Source of the DNA: Solanum dulcamara | Lineage: Eukaryota > Streptophyta > Magnoliopsida > Solanales > Solanaceae | Length of the DNA: 64,000 nt | Assembly (NCBI RefSeq): GCF_947179165.1 | Contig: NC_077244.1 | Location: 12,247,449-12,311,448 of the forward strand | Direction of reading: 5' to 3' | Part shown: piece after piece, positions 10,240 to 22,620 of the stretch | Layout: each line of letters opens with the position of its first letter | How positions within the stretch are numbered: position 1 is the first letter of the stretch | The notes under the pieces: model-generated | Database searches by the model: none | The model's input: the letters and a program-made list of their open reading frames with translations, nothing else | What the model was told of the DNA's origin: nothing | Made by a program: the position numbers and the translations under genes

Positions 10240-12050
10240 CTTAATGTGTCTACCACCATATTTGCATTATTCGGTTGGTACTGAATGGGGACATCATAAT
10301 CCTTGAGTAACTTCATCCATATTCGTTGAATCAGATTTTTTTGAGTAAACACATGTTGTAGGCTGTGATGATTAGAGAACACATCACACTTGATACCATA
10401 TAGATAATATCATCAAATTTTGAAAGCAAATATTATAGCTGTCAACTTCAAGTCATACGTCAGAGAATTCATCTCATGAACCTTTAACTGTCGTGAGGAA
10501 TAAGCTATAACATTCTTGTCCTGCATCAATACAACACCTACACCCAAATATGAAGCATCACACTAAATAGTAAAGTTCTTACCTTCAATCGGCACTGTCA
10601 GAATATGTGTTATAATTAGAAGGGTCTTGAGCTTTTGGAATCTCTCTTCACATTTGTCATACAACTCAAAAGGTATTTCATTATGAGTCAGCCTTGTCAA
10701 GTGCGTAGAAATAACATCAAAATTCTTTACAAACTGGCGATAATAGTTGGCAATCCCCATAAAACTCCTAACCTCAGTTACAAAACTAGGCCAAACCTAG
10801 TTCTTAACTACCTTAATCTTTTGGGGCTACTATCACCCCTTCTTTTGAAACCATATGACTTATAAAGGCAATCAAAGACAACCAAAATTCATAGTTAGAG
10901 AATTTAGCATACAATTTATATTTCCCAGGATAACTAGAACAACATGTAGATGATCTGCATGTTCTCCCTTACTCTTTAAATAGGTTAGAATATCCTCAAT
11001 AGACACAATTATAAAGGAGTCCAGTAATGGTTTGAACACTCTATTCATCAAAATTATGAAGATTGTGGGTGCATTAGTCAATCCACGACATTACTAAGAA
11101 ATCATAATGCCCATATCGAGTTATAAATATCATTTTAGGTACATTCTCAAGCCTAATCTTTAGCTAATGATAACCCGATCAGAGATTAATTTTTGAGAAT
11201 ATTGAAAGACCCTACAACTGGTCAAATAGATCATCTATACAAGGAAAGGGGTACTTACTCCGGATGGTGACACCTGTTCAATTGTTGATAGCCTATACAC
11301 ATTCTCATGCTACCATCTTTTTCTTCATAAATAAAATCGGAGCACCCCAAGGAGAAGCACTAGGATGAAAATAACCCTTATAAAGAAGCTCATGGCTATA
11401 AGTCTCAAGTTTCTTAACTTTGTCGGAGCCATGCGTAGGGAGGAATAAAGATTGGGAAAATGTCCGACTCCAAATCAATATAAAAATCTATATCCCAATC
11501 TGGAGGCATACCAAGCAAATCAATGGGAAATGCCTCCTTAAACTCTGAAACTATAGAAATAGACTCAATGGAGAAGGACTCTGCATCAACATCTCAAATA
11601 TGAGCCAGATAGGCCAAGAAATCCTGCCCCACTAGCTTCTTAGCTCCGATGAAGGATATGATTTTGGTTGGCTTAAGCTTGTACACCCCGTCCCACTCTA
11701 ACATTTTGCTTCTCGGGATGTCTATAGCCATGAAGTTGGCATTAATATTAAGCACATCATAATAAAAAGACAATCAAGTCATACCTAAGACCATATTAAA
11801 ATCAACTATGTCCAGAAGATCAGGGTTCAGGGTTTAGGGTACACATGTATGACTATGAAAGACTCTCCAACAGGGATACAAACATGGATGGAGGTATCAA
11901 GTATATCAAAGAAATATTCAAAACCCAAAGCAAATTGAACTGACATATAGGAGTAAGTAGAGCCTGGATCAAATAAGAATGTAGTCAGCTAATCACAGAC
12001 AAGAATAGTGCTTGTGATCACCGCATCAGAGGCCTCCACCGTCGTCCTTC
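10240..12050 (-). pseudogene. Element I protease, RT and RNase H (decayed)
   Basis: Minus-strand order is protease (about 12050-11600), RT (about 11420-10770), RT connection (MGIANYYRQFVKNFD at 10760) and RNase H (10560-10250). The RT active-site segment at about 10985-11040 reads SFIIVSIEDILTYL, so the usual first Asp of the xDD pair has become Glu. The flanking TNAPTIFIILMNRVFKPLLD block identifies the family. Stops interrupt every domain. The reading order and motifs match a Ty3/gypsy chromovirus. Enzymatically dead as it stands. Confidence 0.7.
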
Positions 12051-12229
12051 TCGAAAAGACATGGCACTATGCTCTGTCTTTATTACGAGCAATCTCTTTA
12101 TCGGGCTGCGCCAATCCTCTACTTGCATTACTATCTCCCCGGCCTCCACGACTTCTCTAATTTACTCATCGCTCACCTTATGGACATCCTCTACCATTAT
12201 TACCTCCTTCTATCAGAACCACTCCTCTA

Positions 12230-12993
12230 GTTTATTGTTGTGCTAGATCAATCATACAAGGGTGAGGAAAATCACTTCTCAAATGTCTCGATTCTCCACA
12301 GTTATAGCAACTGCGGTCAAGGAACGCCCTGCTGGATGACGAGTTTGAGGCTCCCAGACCATCCTGAGTTGAATTCTGTTGTAGAGTCCCTAATTAACGA
12401 CTTGTAGATATGGGCATGGATGATTGAATTAGTGGAGTTGCAAATGCCTATCAACCTGAAACCCTGGAGTATGAACCACTGTAGTTGTCTGCATTCTTGA
12501 GATTCTTAGCTAAAGCCTTGGCTTGCCCCTCTCATTGAGCTCCTTCCACTTTCTTAACAAAATCAGTCACTTCATTGAAGCTCCTACCTGCAAAGGTTAT
12601 GTGTGACGACAAAACTTGAAATTTGGGATTCAAACCTTTGATAAACAAATTGATTCTCTCTTCCTCAATTCTCACCAACTACGTAGCATAATGAGACAGA
12701 AGGTGGAACTTAGCCTCACATGCGGCTAGAATCATGTTACCTTGCTCAATAGCCATGAACTCTCTTTCTTTCGATCCCTCAAGGTCCGAGCACATATTTT
12801 TCTAAGAACAAGACATAAAATTGGGTCCAAGTGAGTGGAGGCAGGATTGATGATCAACATTCCACAAAGGCCCTCCACCACTGTTGCCTCGGCCTGAAAT
12901 TGAAAGATCACGAATCAATCCCATATTAATGCACAATACCCAACTTGTGATGTATCTCATAGTACTCCAAGATATATTTATAGACATCCTCAT
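12230..12993 (-). pseudogene. Element I gag with degenerate zinc knuckle
   Basis: A zinc-knuckle segment on the minus strand near 12245-12320 reads CYNCGESRHLRSDFPHPC. The expected fourth ligand of the Cx2Cx4Hx4C knuckle has become Phe. Upstream, toward 12990, are fragments of a retroviral-type gag (MRYITS, GRGNSGGGPLW) with several stops. Gag would form the virus-like particle and bind RNA. Sequence further 5' on the minus strand, including PBS and 5' LTR, is missing: the AAT microsatellite and then pararetroviral DNA follow instead. Confidence 0.6.
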
Positions 12994-13017
12994 TTCAAAC
13001 CATGGTACACTGGTGGC

Positions 13018-13051
13018 TTTAATAATAATAATAATGATGATGATAGTAATA

Positions 13052-13098
<47 letters not shown>

Positions 13099-13195
13099 AA
13101 TAGTAATAACAGTAATAATAATAATAGTACTAATAATAATAGTAGTAGTAATAATAATAATAAAAATAATATTAACAATAATAATAAAAAAATAT
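13018..13195. repeat. Imperfect (AAT)n microsatellite
   Basis: About 178 bases of AAT units with interspersed GAT, AGT and ACT variants. It sits exactly at the truncated 5' edge of element I and next to a pararetroviral fragment. Long isoleucine or leucine frames across it are low-complexity artefacts. Confidence 0.95.
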
Positions 13196-13204
13196 TACAA
13201 AAAG

Positions 13205-13940
13205 AACTAATAAGACATCCTAAACCACTTTGGTCTTGTACGACCTTTTAATAAACATGCTGAACAAGAAAGACTAGCCCCTTGACTAGTCATAAACTAT
13301 AGACTTTTAAATAAATTTTTAAAATGAATTAGATATTCAATACATAATAAAAAAAGATCGATTAGACAGATTATATGAAGCAATTATATTTTCAAATTTT
13401 GATTTAAAATTTGGTTATTTGCAGATTCAAATCGCTGAAGCAGAAAAATATAAAATTATTTTCAATGTTCCTATGAGACAGTTTGAATGGAATTTTATCC
13501 CATTTGGATTAAAAAATATCCCCTCTGAATTTAAAATATTATGAACAATATTTTTATGCCTTGTAGCAATTTTATAATTGTCTATATTGATGATATTTTA
13601 GTATTTTCAAAAGCAATTGAAATACATTTTAAGAATTTAGATTTATTTAAAAATATTATTATACAAAATGAATTGGTCATATCCAATCCAAAAATGTCTA
13701 TATTTTAAATCAATGTCAGATTTTTGGGTCATAATATTGAAAAGGAAAAAAATAAGTCCTATTAATAAAAGCATTGAATTTGCTTTCAAATTTTCTGATA
13801 TTATCATTGATAAAACATAGCAGATTTTTAGGAGGCTTAAATTATATTTCTCCTTTTATACAGGATCCAACTAAAGATAATGCAATTTTATATAACAGAT
13901 TAAAGAAAATTCTCCAGCATTATCTTGATTCAAAATTTGA
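13205..13940 (+). pseudogene. Endogenous pararetrovirus RT fragment (Caulimoviridae-like)
   Basis: The translated pieces match caulimovirid rather than Ty3/gypsy reverse transcriptase. There is an RT N-terminal block near 13210-13330, then a strand with FGLKN-type text near 13500, then the active site YIDDIL with flanking FIIVY at about 13570-13605, and a C-terminal part containing FLGGLNYISPFI around 13820-13865. At least four stops or frame changes interrupt it, including just before and after the active site. The movement, coat and protease regions are absent. It is an old genomic copy of the kind known from tomato, potato and tobacco. It is cut on the right by the LTR of element II and on the left by the microsatellite. 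Genus cannot be assigned by eye. Confidence 0.7.
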
Positions 13941-15532
13941 TGTTATGATGACACACTTTCCAAAATCCAACCTGATGTGTAAGCCGAACAATAAATCACA
14001 TTGGAGACTTCCGAAGGGAAAGTTGGGACACAATTGCAAAAAAGAAAAGAAGTACAACAAAGAATTTTCCCAAAATTTGGTGTTATAAATATAAATATCA
14101 TCTAATACAACTATGAATTTGAAATACATCACAAGTCTTCGAATAATAATAAACACTAAAATAAGAGATGGATCTAATGGCGATCGGAACACAGGATCTC
14201 ACCACCAATCCGGTATAAATCTATTTGCTAGAGGTGATCAATCATCACAAGTAGTATCCTGGCTAGGATCTGCATCAAAAGTGACACAGAAGTAGGGGTG
14301 AGTACAATCCACATGTACTGGGTAGGTTTGATCGACTGAGTATAAAGAATCAATCATACTTATGAAATAAATTAAGGAACGTTTTCATCTGCATATAAAA
14401 AAGTCTTACTCCACCATCGGTGCCACAAATTTATAAGAAACAACGTGAGTAAGGTAAATACATAAGGTCAGCAACATCATATATCATCAATAAGTCAAAT
14501 AACTCAAAAATTGATGCAATGCAATGAAATAATGCAATGATGTGGTGATGTGGTGGAATCAAGGTTGTCGTTCAACCTATCGTATACACTTTGTTGAGCT
14601 AAGTATTCTAGAAAAGTAACCATGAAGGACTCGCAGTTCACATACCAAATCATAATCTCAATATCTCATCAACTTGTCATCTAGCTCGTGGTCAAGAATA
14701 TAAAAAAATGTCTCATTTTCTTTCTAAAAAAGATTTTCACATTTCTCAACTTCCCAAGAGACATGATATGATGAATAAGGATGAATTAATTACAATACAT
14801 AACATGGAGGAAACAATCAACTCAATAGGTACAAAATGGTTTAAAGTTCTCAAAATCCAACCTAAACATGATATAGACCCTCAAATAGATAGTAGTGGGA
14901 AGGAATACATTGAAATAAGTGTTTATCTTTTCGGAAAGTGTTTCATTTACTCAAATATGATAAAAAAAACCCAACAAAACCCCTCATGCAGGCATTACAA
15001 GTCAAATAGTCTTACAAACCTATCTTATAGACAAATCATGAATCACATGCTCGCAAAGCAAATATAATAGCAAATAAGACCCCCATATAGGCTAAACAAC
15101 ACAAATAAGCTCCCACACGGGCAATTCAATATAATCAAATCCCATACAGGCATCACAATATAAGAAACAATCTCAAAAAATCATATTACGATCCCATCCC
15201 AAAGTCTATAACATAAGAACAATCAATTACCCAATTCAGTTTCAAAGGATAGCCAACCCTACCTCAAAGGTCGAAACTTTACCGAAACACTTTAACCAAA
15301 GCTTTACTCTAAAGCACCAACTCTAAAATAACCAAAAACTATCAAGAATGAAAAGATTTCATCAAAAGGAGTTCAACAGTACTCATATTGCAAGGTTTAA
15401 GAATTGAGGTCATAATCATCTAAAAATCACTTTGAAACAAAAAGGATAAAACTGAAATTTTATTTGAAATTCAAATTCTACTCATCTATAGGAGTTCATA
15501 GTTGAAAATCCCATTAAAAGCGAGCAAGAAAT
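13941..15532 (-). repeat. Distal part of the 3' LTR of element II
   Basis: On the minus strand this is the downstream two-thirds of the LTR. Bases 13941-14200 match 33392-33660, and 14200-15200 matches the reverse complement of 57670-58660. At 14980-15160 a run of short GGG/CCC hairpin-like words appears (CCCCCATATAGGC, TCCCACACGGGC, TCCCATACAGGC), a tandem structural array. Element A entered at 15532. Confidence 0.7.
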
Positions 15533-17919
15533 TGTAACACCCGATATTTTTTCTAGCCTCGATGGAAGTTTAAAATTGAGCTCAAAAAGGAACCCAGGCC
15601 ACTAGAGCTCGCCAAACTAGTATGTTACTCATCGAATGGTATTGAGAGACATGCCAAGTGCCCCTGAAGTTTTCCAAAAGGTCCTGAGAGTTATGCCCCC
15701 AAAAAAGGACTTTTGGCGAGGTGAAGGGGAAATAGCGACTCGCCGAAGTGGCCTTTTCGATCGGAGAATATCGCCAAATTATTCAGATACTTTTGCTCAG
15801 AAATGAGGCCAATTGGAAAGAAGGGGGAAGGAAAGGCAACCCAATAAATGGGTTCAGGAAGTTAAGTCAAGATTGACAAAAACCTCCGAAGGATTTTTCC
15901 TTTATAGGCTAAAGCTACATCAGCGAGACAGAGGTTTCAAACGACAATACGCATAATGGGATCGCCGAGCTGAGTCGAGCTCACCAAGCATTTTAGAGGA
16001 ATTTTCCTTAGAACTCGAGGATGTTTTGCAAGGAGGGCCAAGAGACTGGCGTTTCGCCGATTAGGATGGCTAGCTTGACCGATCTATCCTACTGGACCCC
16101 ATCATTTAATTTAAGGCTATTCCAGTCTTTTATCACCCTTCTTAAACTAAAAAATCAACATTTTGGGACTAGAATTAAACCCTTAACAGTACCCAACAGA
16201 GTTTTCCCCTCATTAACACTTATAAACTTTGAGAGAAAGGATTAAAGAGAAACGGAAGAGCAAGGGTTCAAGGATTTCAAGCATATATCTTCAATTTTTG
16301 AATTATAAACCTTCGTTCCAGGTATGTAAGATTATCATAATGTTGGAATAAGTTCATCCTCATATATTACATCTCTTTATAGTCAAGTGGAGTTTCAAGA
16401 TTGAGTTTTAATTCTAAAAATGTAGATTCTTGAGTTTTCTGTATAGATTTCATTGTGTTGTTATGTATATTCAAATAATACCTTGATAAGTTCCTTGAGT
16501 TGAGTTTTGAGATTTGGTATTTATGGTTGCACTCACATAAACCCTAGTTGAATTTTTACATTGATTATTTTATGTTGTTTGAGTTAAAGAATGAGTATTA
16601 TTTTCATTATTTGATTGAAAAATAGTTTGAGCATGAGTTGAGTTTGAGGAGCCTTTCATTTATTATTTTGAGCATGGAAATCATTGATTATGAATTATGT
16701 GAGCATTTTTAAACACCTATTTTGAGATTGATTGGAGAATAGTTGAGTTTTGAGTTAAGTCTAAAAGAGACTAATTGAGTAAATGCACTCATTTGAGTTA
16801 TAAATATAATAAATTATATTTTGAAAGTAGGGTCGAGCACTGATTTGGGTAAGATTATAGAACAACTCGAACCCCATAAACTATGTAGCCACATAGTATA
16901 AGATCGTACCATTCATTTGAATGACTTCTCATTGTCCCAAAAGATCCAGAGATGAGCTTGCATCCCTTATCCTGGAAATGTATTGAATGGATGTGACAAC
17001 GATATCAGTTCGTGTATCATCACGTAGCTCATAAGTGATAATTTTTAGTTAAAGAAATCCCTCAAGAAGTAAATTATTATATTTTATACATTGAATTGCA
17101 TTACTATCATTAGAGCATTGTCTATTATTGTACTTCATGCTTATTTGAGTTGAGCTATTTTTTCAGAGTTTAGTTCTTGAGTTGAGTATTTTGAGTGAGT
17201 TTACCTTTGCCATTTAACATACTTGTAAATTCTATGTACTTACGTTCTTCGACCTGCATCATTTTATGATGCAAATATAGGTGATAGAGATCCTCAACCA
17301 GCGCACCATTGAAGATCAGTTTCTACCCAGCTTAGTGAGATTTCTTTGTATTTAGAGGCATTTTGAAGTCTTTTTTTGTTATTAATTATTAGTTTAAGGT
17401 AGCTATGAGCCTGTGTCGGTACATATTTTAATGTCAGTATTCTAGACACTTCATAGATTAGTAGACAATATTTAGTTTAATTCCTCGAGTATGATTTGAA
17501 AATATTGAGTTAAGTCTCTTATAGTTTTTTTTATATTTGAGTTTCATGATTTATGCTAAAGAGTATTAAATTACATGCTTCATTTGTTACACCCCGCACT
17601 CTTGAGCTCGGAACGTCTTCTTAAGTTCGTTAGACACTATCATGTGAGCCGGATAAGCTACGACACTATCAAACAACTCTAAGGAAAGAAGATTGTGATA
17701 CCTCGCGAGAAGGGAGGTTGGAGATAGAGTCATAAGAATCCGGAAAGAGTTGGAGGCTAAGAAATGAGTCGTAGGACTCGATTTACCTACGTAAGACACT
17801 AAGTTAAGAGTCTTATACACTTAAGTTGCTTAAGGATATATCAAGCTTACGTACTACGGATTACATAGGCTCTTAAAGTGAGACGAAATTACGAACCCGC
17901 GAGGAAGGGAAAAAGATGA

Positions 17920-18151
17920 CACGTGGCAGCACCTCAAGCAAGCAGGTGATGCACCTACTTAGGGTCAAGTAGGTGATGCAGCTGCTTGGGGGAGGTGCTC
18001 CCCACTGCCACATGGCAGCCCCACCCTTCTTGCATGGACACGGTGGCCCAATAGGGGCTGGACACGGTGGCCCAATAGGGGCTGGACACGTGTCCCCCTT
18101 AGGGGATGACATGTGTCACCCCTTGGGACCACATATATGTATGTATATTAG
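17920..18151 (+). promoter_or_regulatory. Putative promoter of LTR D: G-boxes, palindromes, TATA
   Basis: In order: CACGTGGC at 17920-17927 (G-box/ABRE core); a palindromic AGGTGATGCACCT-type word at 17937-17960; two exact 24-bp direct repeats at 18036-18059 and 18060-18083; the perfect 12-bp palindrome GGACACGTGTCC at 18084-18095, which includes another CACGTG; then TATATGTATGTATATTAG at 18134-18151. G-boxes are bZIP/bHLH sites in plants. The regulatory role here is inferred. Confidence 0.5.
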
Positions 18152-19841
18152 GGATATAATTCAGTTTTGGCCTTCAAACTGCAGCAAAACAAACAGAAAA
18201 CAAACACTAGAACAAGAGAGAAAATTGCGACGGCTAGGAGGAAAAACATAGGTACGTTCCGATTTTGTTCCGTAAATTAATTATTCAGCGTATAACACGA
18301 TGATATGGAGGTATTATAAGTATAAAATCACGGCTTGGTGCAGCCAAAACGGACAGCAACCAGTCCACACAGTTTCAGCGCCCTAAAGAGGTTTCCGAGG
18401 CGCGATTTTGGCTAGTTTTGGCCAATTTCGGGTAAGGTAAGGCTTCTTCTTTAAATTAGGACTTTATGAGGTTGTTATGGAGTGTATTATGTACCTTTTA
18501 TACTGCTGTAAGTATGAAAAAAATCGTGGGTATGCTCAGCGAAAGAAACAATCTAAATTGAAGTCGCCGTAGTTAAATTGTAGTCGAAGTGAGGCGTGGT
18601 GTATTTGGAGGCTGCTGCTGGTTGTGTGGTGTGTGTTGAAGGGTATAAATGTGTTCTAAAATAGGTTTTGGAGCTGATGGTTTCAGCCACACGATTCCAC
18701 GCTTCGTACGGTTAAAGGTTTCGCAAAATAGAAACTAGAAACCCTCTTTTGATATCGTAACTTCGGACGAGCCGTTTGGAGTTTATATTGTGTAATTTTG
18801 GTCGTAATATGTATATGTATGGGCTGATGGTTCTATTTTTGGTTGGCTTCAGGTTATAAGGGCATGGTTGGGATTTCGGATAGGGCACATTATAGGGGAG
18901 GTGCTGTCCGATTTTCGTTAACGCCTTAACTAGTTAAGGAACTAGTCGAGAAGGCGAGCGAAGGGATGAATGTTATGAATACTCGTGGGTAGTATAAGTG
19001 GCTGAAAAGTCCAAGGTTTTTAATACTTGCATTACTTTCATGTTAAATAGGTTTCGAGGACAACGAGGTGGACGTGATTAAGAGAAGTCCATACAAGGTA
19101 TGTGAAGCTTTCCTTTGGCGTGTTTTTGGAATAGATATGTAGAACTATTCTTCTTTTCTTTTGGCATGTCTTAGATATAAGTTATGAATGATATGTATAC
19201 GATATTTGGGATTCAATCCATTCGTAAAGCCCTGAGTATGAGTCAAGACTCTTGTTTACTTCGTGATATTAGAATTTCTGCAATAGTTGAGTCATTGCCT
19301 TTTTGTCTTCTATGTGATGAAAACTAGTACATGTATAGCCTATTTCTTATTTCCTTTGGAATGGCTTAACTTTAAGTGAAATGGTATATGATATAGGTTT
19401 AGAGGTAATTCCATTTATGAGCTCTGATTGTAACTCGTGACTTGTAGTCACTCCTGAACATTAAGAGTCTGAAAGTAGTCAAACTACTATTCTCGAGCCT
19501 GCTATATAATGAATAGTAAGTAGAGGTACTAGCTCCTCTTTTTAGAGGCTCTGAAATGATAAATGCCGTTGATTGCATGAGTTGAGTCTTTGACTAAATA
19601 AATTGTGTTTCTGATTGCATAGACTATATTTCTGATTGCATAAATTATGTGGCATTATTTGATGCATGTTTGTGATCCCTGAAGCCCCAACTAATATAAG
19701 CCATAATGACATCTAATGGGATACCTCGGATAATTATTCCCCCAGTCTTCAGGTGACGGTTCACTTGACTGTTTCATCGAGTCTTAGATAATGACTTAGT
19801 TGCATATGGTTTCTCACTACTCTACTCGTGCATACTGTAAC

Positions 19842-20400
19842 CCATCCTTCCTCGAGTCCCATGATGGGCCAGGATATGTTATCGTGCACAGTGTTACTGC
19901 TTCTTTCACCGCGTCCCGGGCTGGATGTGTATAGTTCCATGCACGAGGAGACGATGCCGTACGTGAGTTGTGATATATGTTATAAGTTATGACGATACGA
20001 TTATTCACCGAGTCCCGGGCTGGCTGTAATATGATAGTATATGTGGTGAAATAAGGAAGGAACACCGAGTCCCTCCTTAGAGGGACGGGTACATATGTAT
20101 ATTATGATGGTACGCTATAGACGTACACCACTCCATTCACCGAGTCCCTCACTAAAGGGCCGGATACTTTATGTAGGCATGCATATGAGATTAAAGCAAT
20201 ACATTGTGACTCTAAGCCCCGCAGTGAATCGGATGTGATATGATGATATACATGATAAGATGATACCGTATACGATGGTATGATACCGTATACGATGATA
20301 TGATGAAATGAAATGCATTATGATATGATGATATATGATTATGAAGAAGTGATTATAACACTGAGTTTACTAGAGGGCCGGGCACAACATATGATGATAT
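19842..20400 (+). repeat. CACCGAGTCCC...GGGCCGG hairpin array in LTR D
   Basis: Six degenerate units start with CACCGAGTCCC or close variants, at about 19850, 19908, 20008, 20063, 20137 and 20358. Each is followed within 4-12 bases by GGG(C/A)CGG, so it can pair CCC with GGG. Between units are TATATGAT-rich spacers. LTR E has fewer units (one clear at about 37098, two decayed before it), which accounts for much of the length difference between the two copies. Confidence 0.65.
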
Positions 20401-21187
20401 GTATGATTTACGTGTCCTAAGGCGCAGGTACAGTAATTCATTTATTTATTATACTTGTCCTCTGCATCCCTATTTCAGTTATGATCTTAGTTACGATGTG
20501 TTATGCTTTACATACTCAGTACATATATCGTACTGACCCCCCTTTTCTCGGGGGGCTGCATTTCATGCCCGCAGGTACAAATGTTTATTTTGGAGATCTA
20601 TCAGCATTGGAGTTCCTCTCAGCTGTGTCGGAAGTGCTTCACTGTTCTAGAGCCTAAATTTTGATGCTGGTCACTTAATGTATATATTTGTACATTCAGG
20701 GGTACGGCGGGGGCCTTGTTCCGCCATATGTTGTTGTTACTATTCTTAGAGGTCTGTAGACATATGTTTATGTGGGTTGTTTGTGAGTTGGTTTCGATGT
20801 TGCCTATTCAATATGTTGTGAATGTTTTTGTTAAAGAAGCCTTGTCGGCTCGCGTGCCCTTTCATGATATGATACAAATAAAAGAGGCTACATGTACATG
20901 AAAAAGTTTTTAAGTTTTAACTCATTGGGGTTTGTTTTTGTGAGTAGTATCACCTTATTCATAGTTTAATATGACTACAACTAATAGGTAGGTATATAGG
21001 GGTCCAGATCGGACCCCAGTCGCGGCCTACGGGGTTGGGTCGTGACATAATTGTGCCAATCTGAGCTTAGTTATGAGTTAAAGTCTTTGGCTAAGAGAGT
21101 TAGTCAAGACAAGTGGTTCGCTTGGGACCAACAATGGTTTTTGAGTACCGGCCACATCCAGGGTGTAGGCTCGGGGCATGATAAACT

Positions 21188-21199
21188 TAGTGTTAGAGC
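21188..21199 (+). promoter_or_regulatory. Degenerate primer-binding site of element A
   Basis: TAGTGTTAGAGC, following the LTR end by four bases, corresponds to TGGTATCAGAGC (complement of the initiator tRNA-Met 3' end) with three transitions. The intact version is present in element C. Confidence 0.7.
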
Positions 21200-21399
21200 G
21201 CAGAGTTTAAGAGTCTTAGGGTGTCTATGAAGCCGAATCTAATAGAGTCCTTCTTATTGGTGTGAATCACGCCATATCTATAATAAGGAGGCAACAGGAC
21301 TATAGGAATTATTTCATTTTTTTCTTACTCCATCTCATGCTATAGAGTTTAACTCTATAAAATCTCCTTCTGATTCATGCGTTTCATGATTTTCAGATC

Positions 21400-22620
21400 A
21401 TGCCTTCGAAGAGAACATTGAGTCAAAGTAAGGTTGCTGAGAACGAGGTTCCACAACCATCCAGAATACAGACCTAATATCGAGCTAGTGCAGTTGAGGA
21501 TGAAGTCAACAATGGGACTCTGGAGGTTCCATAGACTGCGTAACCCATAATGACTTCAGAGGTTTAGTTTAAGGGGGCTATCTTTATGCTCACCCAGTTG
21601 ATGGCCGCACATACTAGCCATTAGAATGTCTCAGTCCCGAGCTCTAGTTCTTAAGATCCACCTACTGCTAATAGGATTTGAGACATTTTGAGAATGAACC
21701 CGCCAATCTTTATTAGGTCCAAGGTTGAGGAAAATATTTAAAATTTCATTATTGACATATAGAAGATCCTTAAAGCAATGTATGCCACAGAGATAGAGGG
21801 AATTAAACTTGTCTCCTACCAGTTTAAAGATGTTGCTAAAGTCTGGTACAATCAGTAGGAGGAAAGTAGAGGTGAGGATGCTGAGCCTGTAGTCTGGGAT
21901 GAGTTATAGAATGCATTCGTTGACCATTTCTTTCAGCAAGAGCTGAGGGAGGCAAAGGTAGAAGAGTTTGTGAATTTGAAGCAAGAAGGGATGACTGTCA
22001 AAGAATACAGCCTCAAGTTCATTAGCTATCTTGGTATGCTCTCGAAATTGTTCTCAATATGAGAGACAAAATAAGAAATTTCATTTTAGGATTGGGCAGA
22101 CATATGAAGAAGGAGTGCCAGACAACATCATTGATCTCATATATGGACACCCCTAGACTTATGATGTATTCCCAATAAGTTGAAGACAATAAGAGGAAAG
22201 ATAAATAGGAGCACCAAAATAAGAGGGCCAAATCCACAGAAAATGAGGGTAACCATCAAAAGGGTGGTAATGGTAGCTGTTCTTTCATTCAGAAAAGGTC
22301 TTATGACTACGCACCATCTACAATGAGTGCACTTACATCTAGCAACAAGAATGATCAAAAGTCTCAAGGTAACCAGAATTTCAGAGCACAAGGCCCTTAG
22401 TGATGAGATGGCTCCAGTGGTTTCTATAAGTGTGGCCAGGTGGGTCACTTCATGAGAGATTGTCCATCATATAAGCAAGGTAATTGGGGAAATAGAGCCC
22501 AATCTTCTTCCGCAGCATAACCCAACAAAAATAATCAGAGAGGGCCTATTTTAGGGACACGTGGAGGTCTAAATCGTCTGTATGCTATGGCTAATCGGCA
22601 TGACCAAGAGAACTTGTTAG
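21400..22620 (+). pseudogene. Element A gag
   Basis: Starts MPSKRTLSQSKVAENEVPQP and aligns throughout with gag of element C (MPPKRTASQ). It contains the conserved capsid text WYNQ.EESRGEDAEPVVWDE, then VEEFVNLKQEGMTVKEYSLK, and a zinc knuckle near 22415-22475 reading FYKCGQVGHFMRDC. The first Cys ligand of Cx2Cx4Hx4C is Phe. At least eight stops interrupt the frame; one stop in the N-terminal part replaces what is Gln or Trp in relatives. Gag would assemble the particle; this copy cannot give a full product. Confidence 0.75.

Larger units (their letters stand above)
17585..21047 (+). mobile_element. Solo LTR D, about 3.46 kb
   Basis: Opens TGTTACACCCCGCACTC and ends GGGTTGGGTCGTGACA. No PBS or internal region follows; instead the LTR of element A resumes. 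Flanks TCATT (17580-17584) and TAATT (21048-21052) form a near-perfect 5-bp duplication. It is the same family as LTR E at 34594-37716, which is followed by a PBS, so D is a solo LTR left by LTR-LTR recombination. It contains a G-box and palindrome cluster before a TATA-like box, and a mid-LTR hairpin array. Open frames inside are incidental. Confidence 0.8.
15533..21183 (+). repeat. 5' LTR of element A (split by solo LTR D)
   Basis: The LTR proper is 15533-17584 plus 21048-21183, about 2.19 kb without the insert. It opens TGTAACACCCGATATTTTTT and ends CTCGGGGCATGATA. A stretch at 15700-16080 is rich in TCGCCGA and GAGCT...AGCTC words, for example GAGCT GAGTCG AGCTC at 15967-15982. The 3' LTR lacks about 310 bases corresponding to 17272-17584. 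Confidence 0.8.

Noticed and set aside
12884..13210. Long isoleucine-rich and leucine-rich frames on both strands
   Set aside because: Direct translation of the AAT microsatellite; low complexity, no start context and no domain.
17973..18251. 92-codon proline/glycine-rich frame and its antisense partner
   Set aside because: Lies in the promoter-like repeats of solo LTR D; composition comes from the 24-bp tandem repeat.
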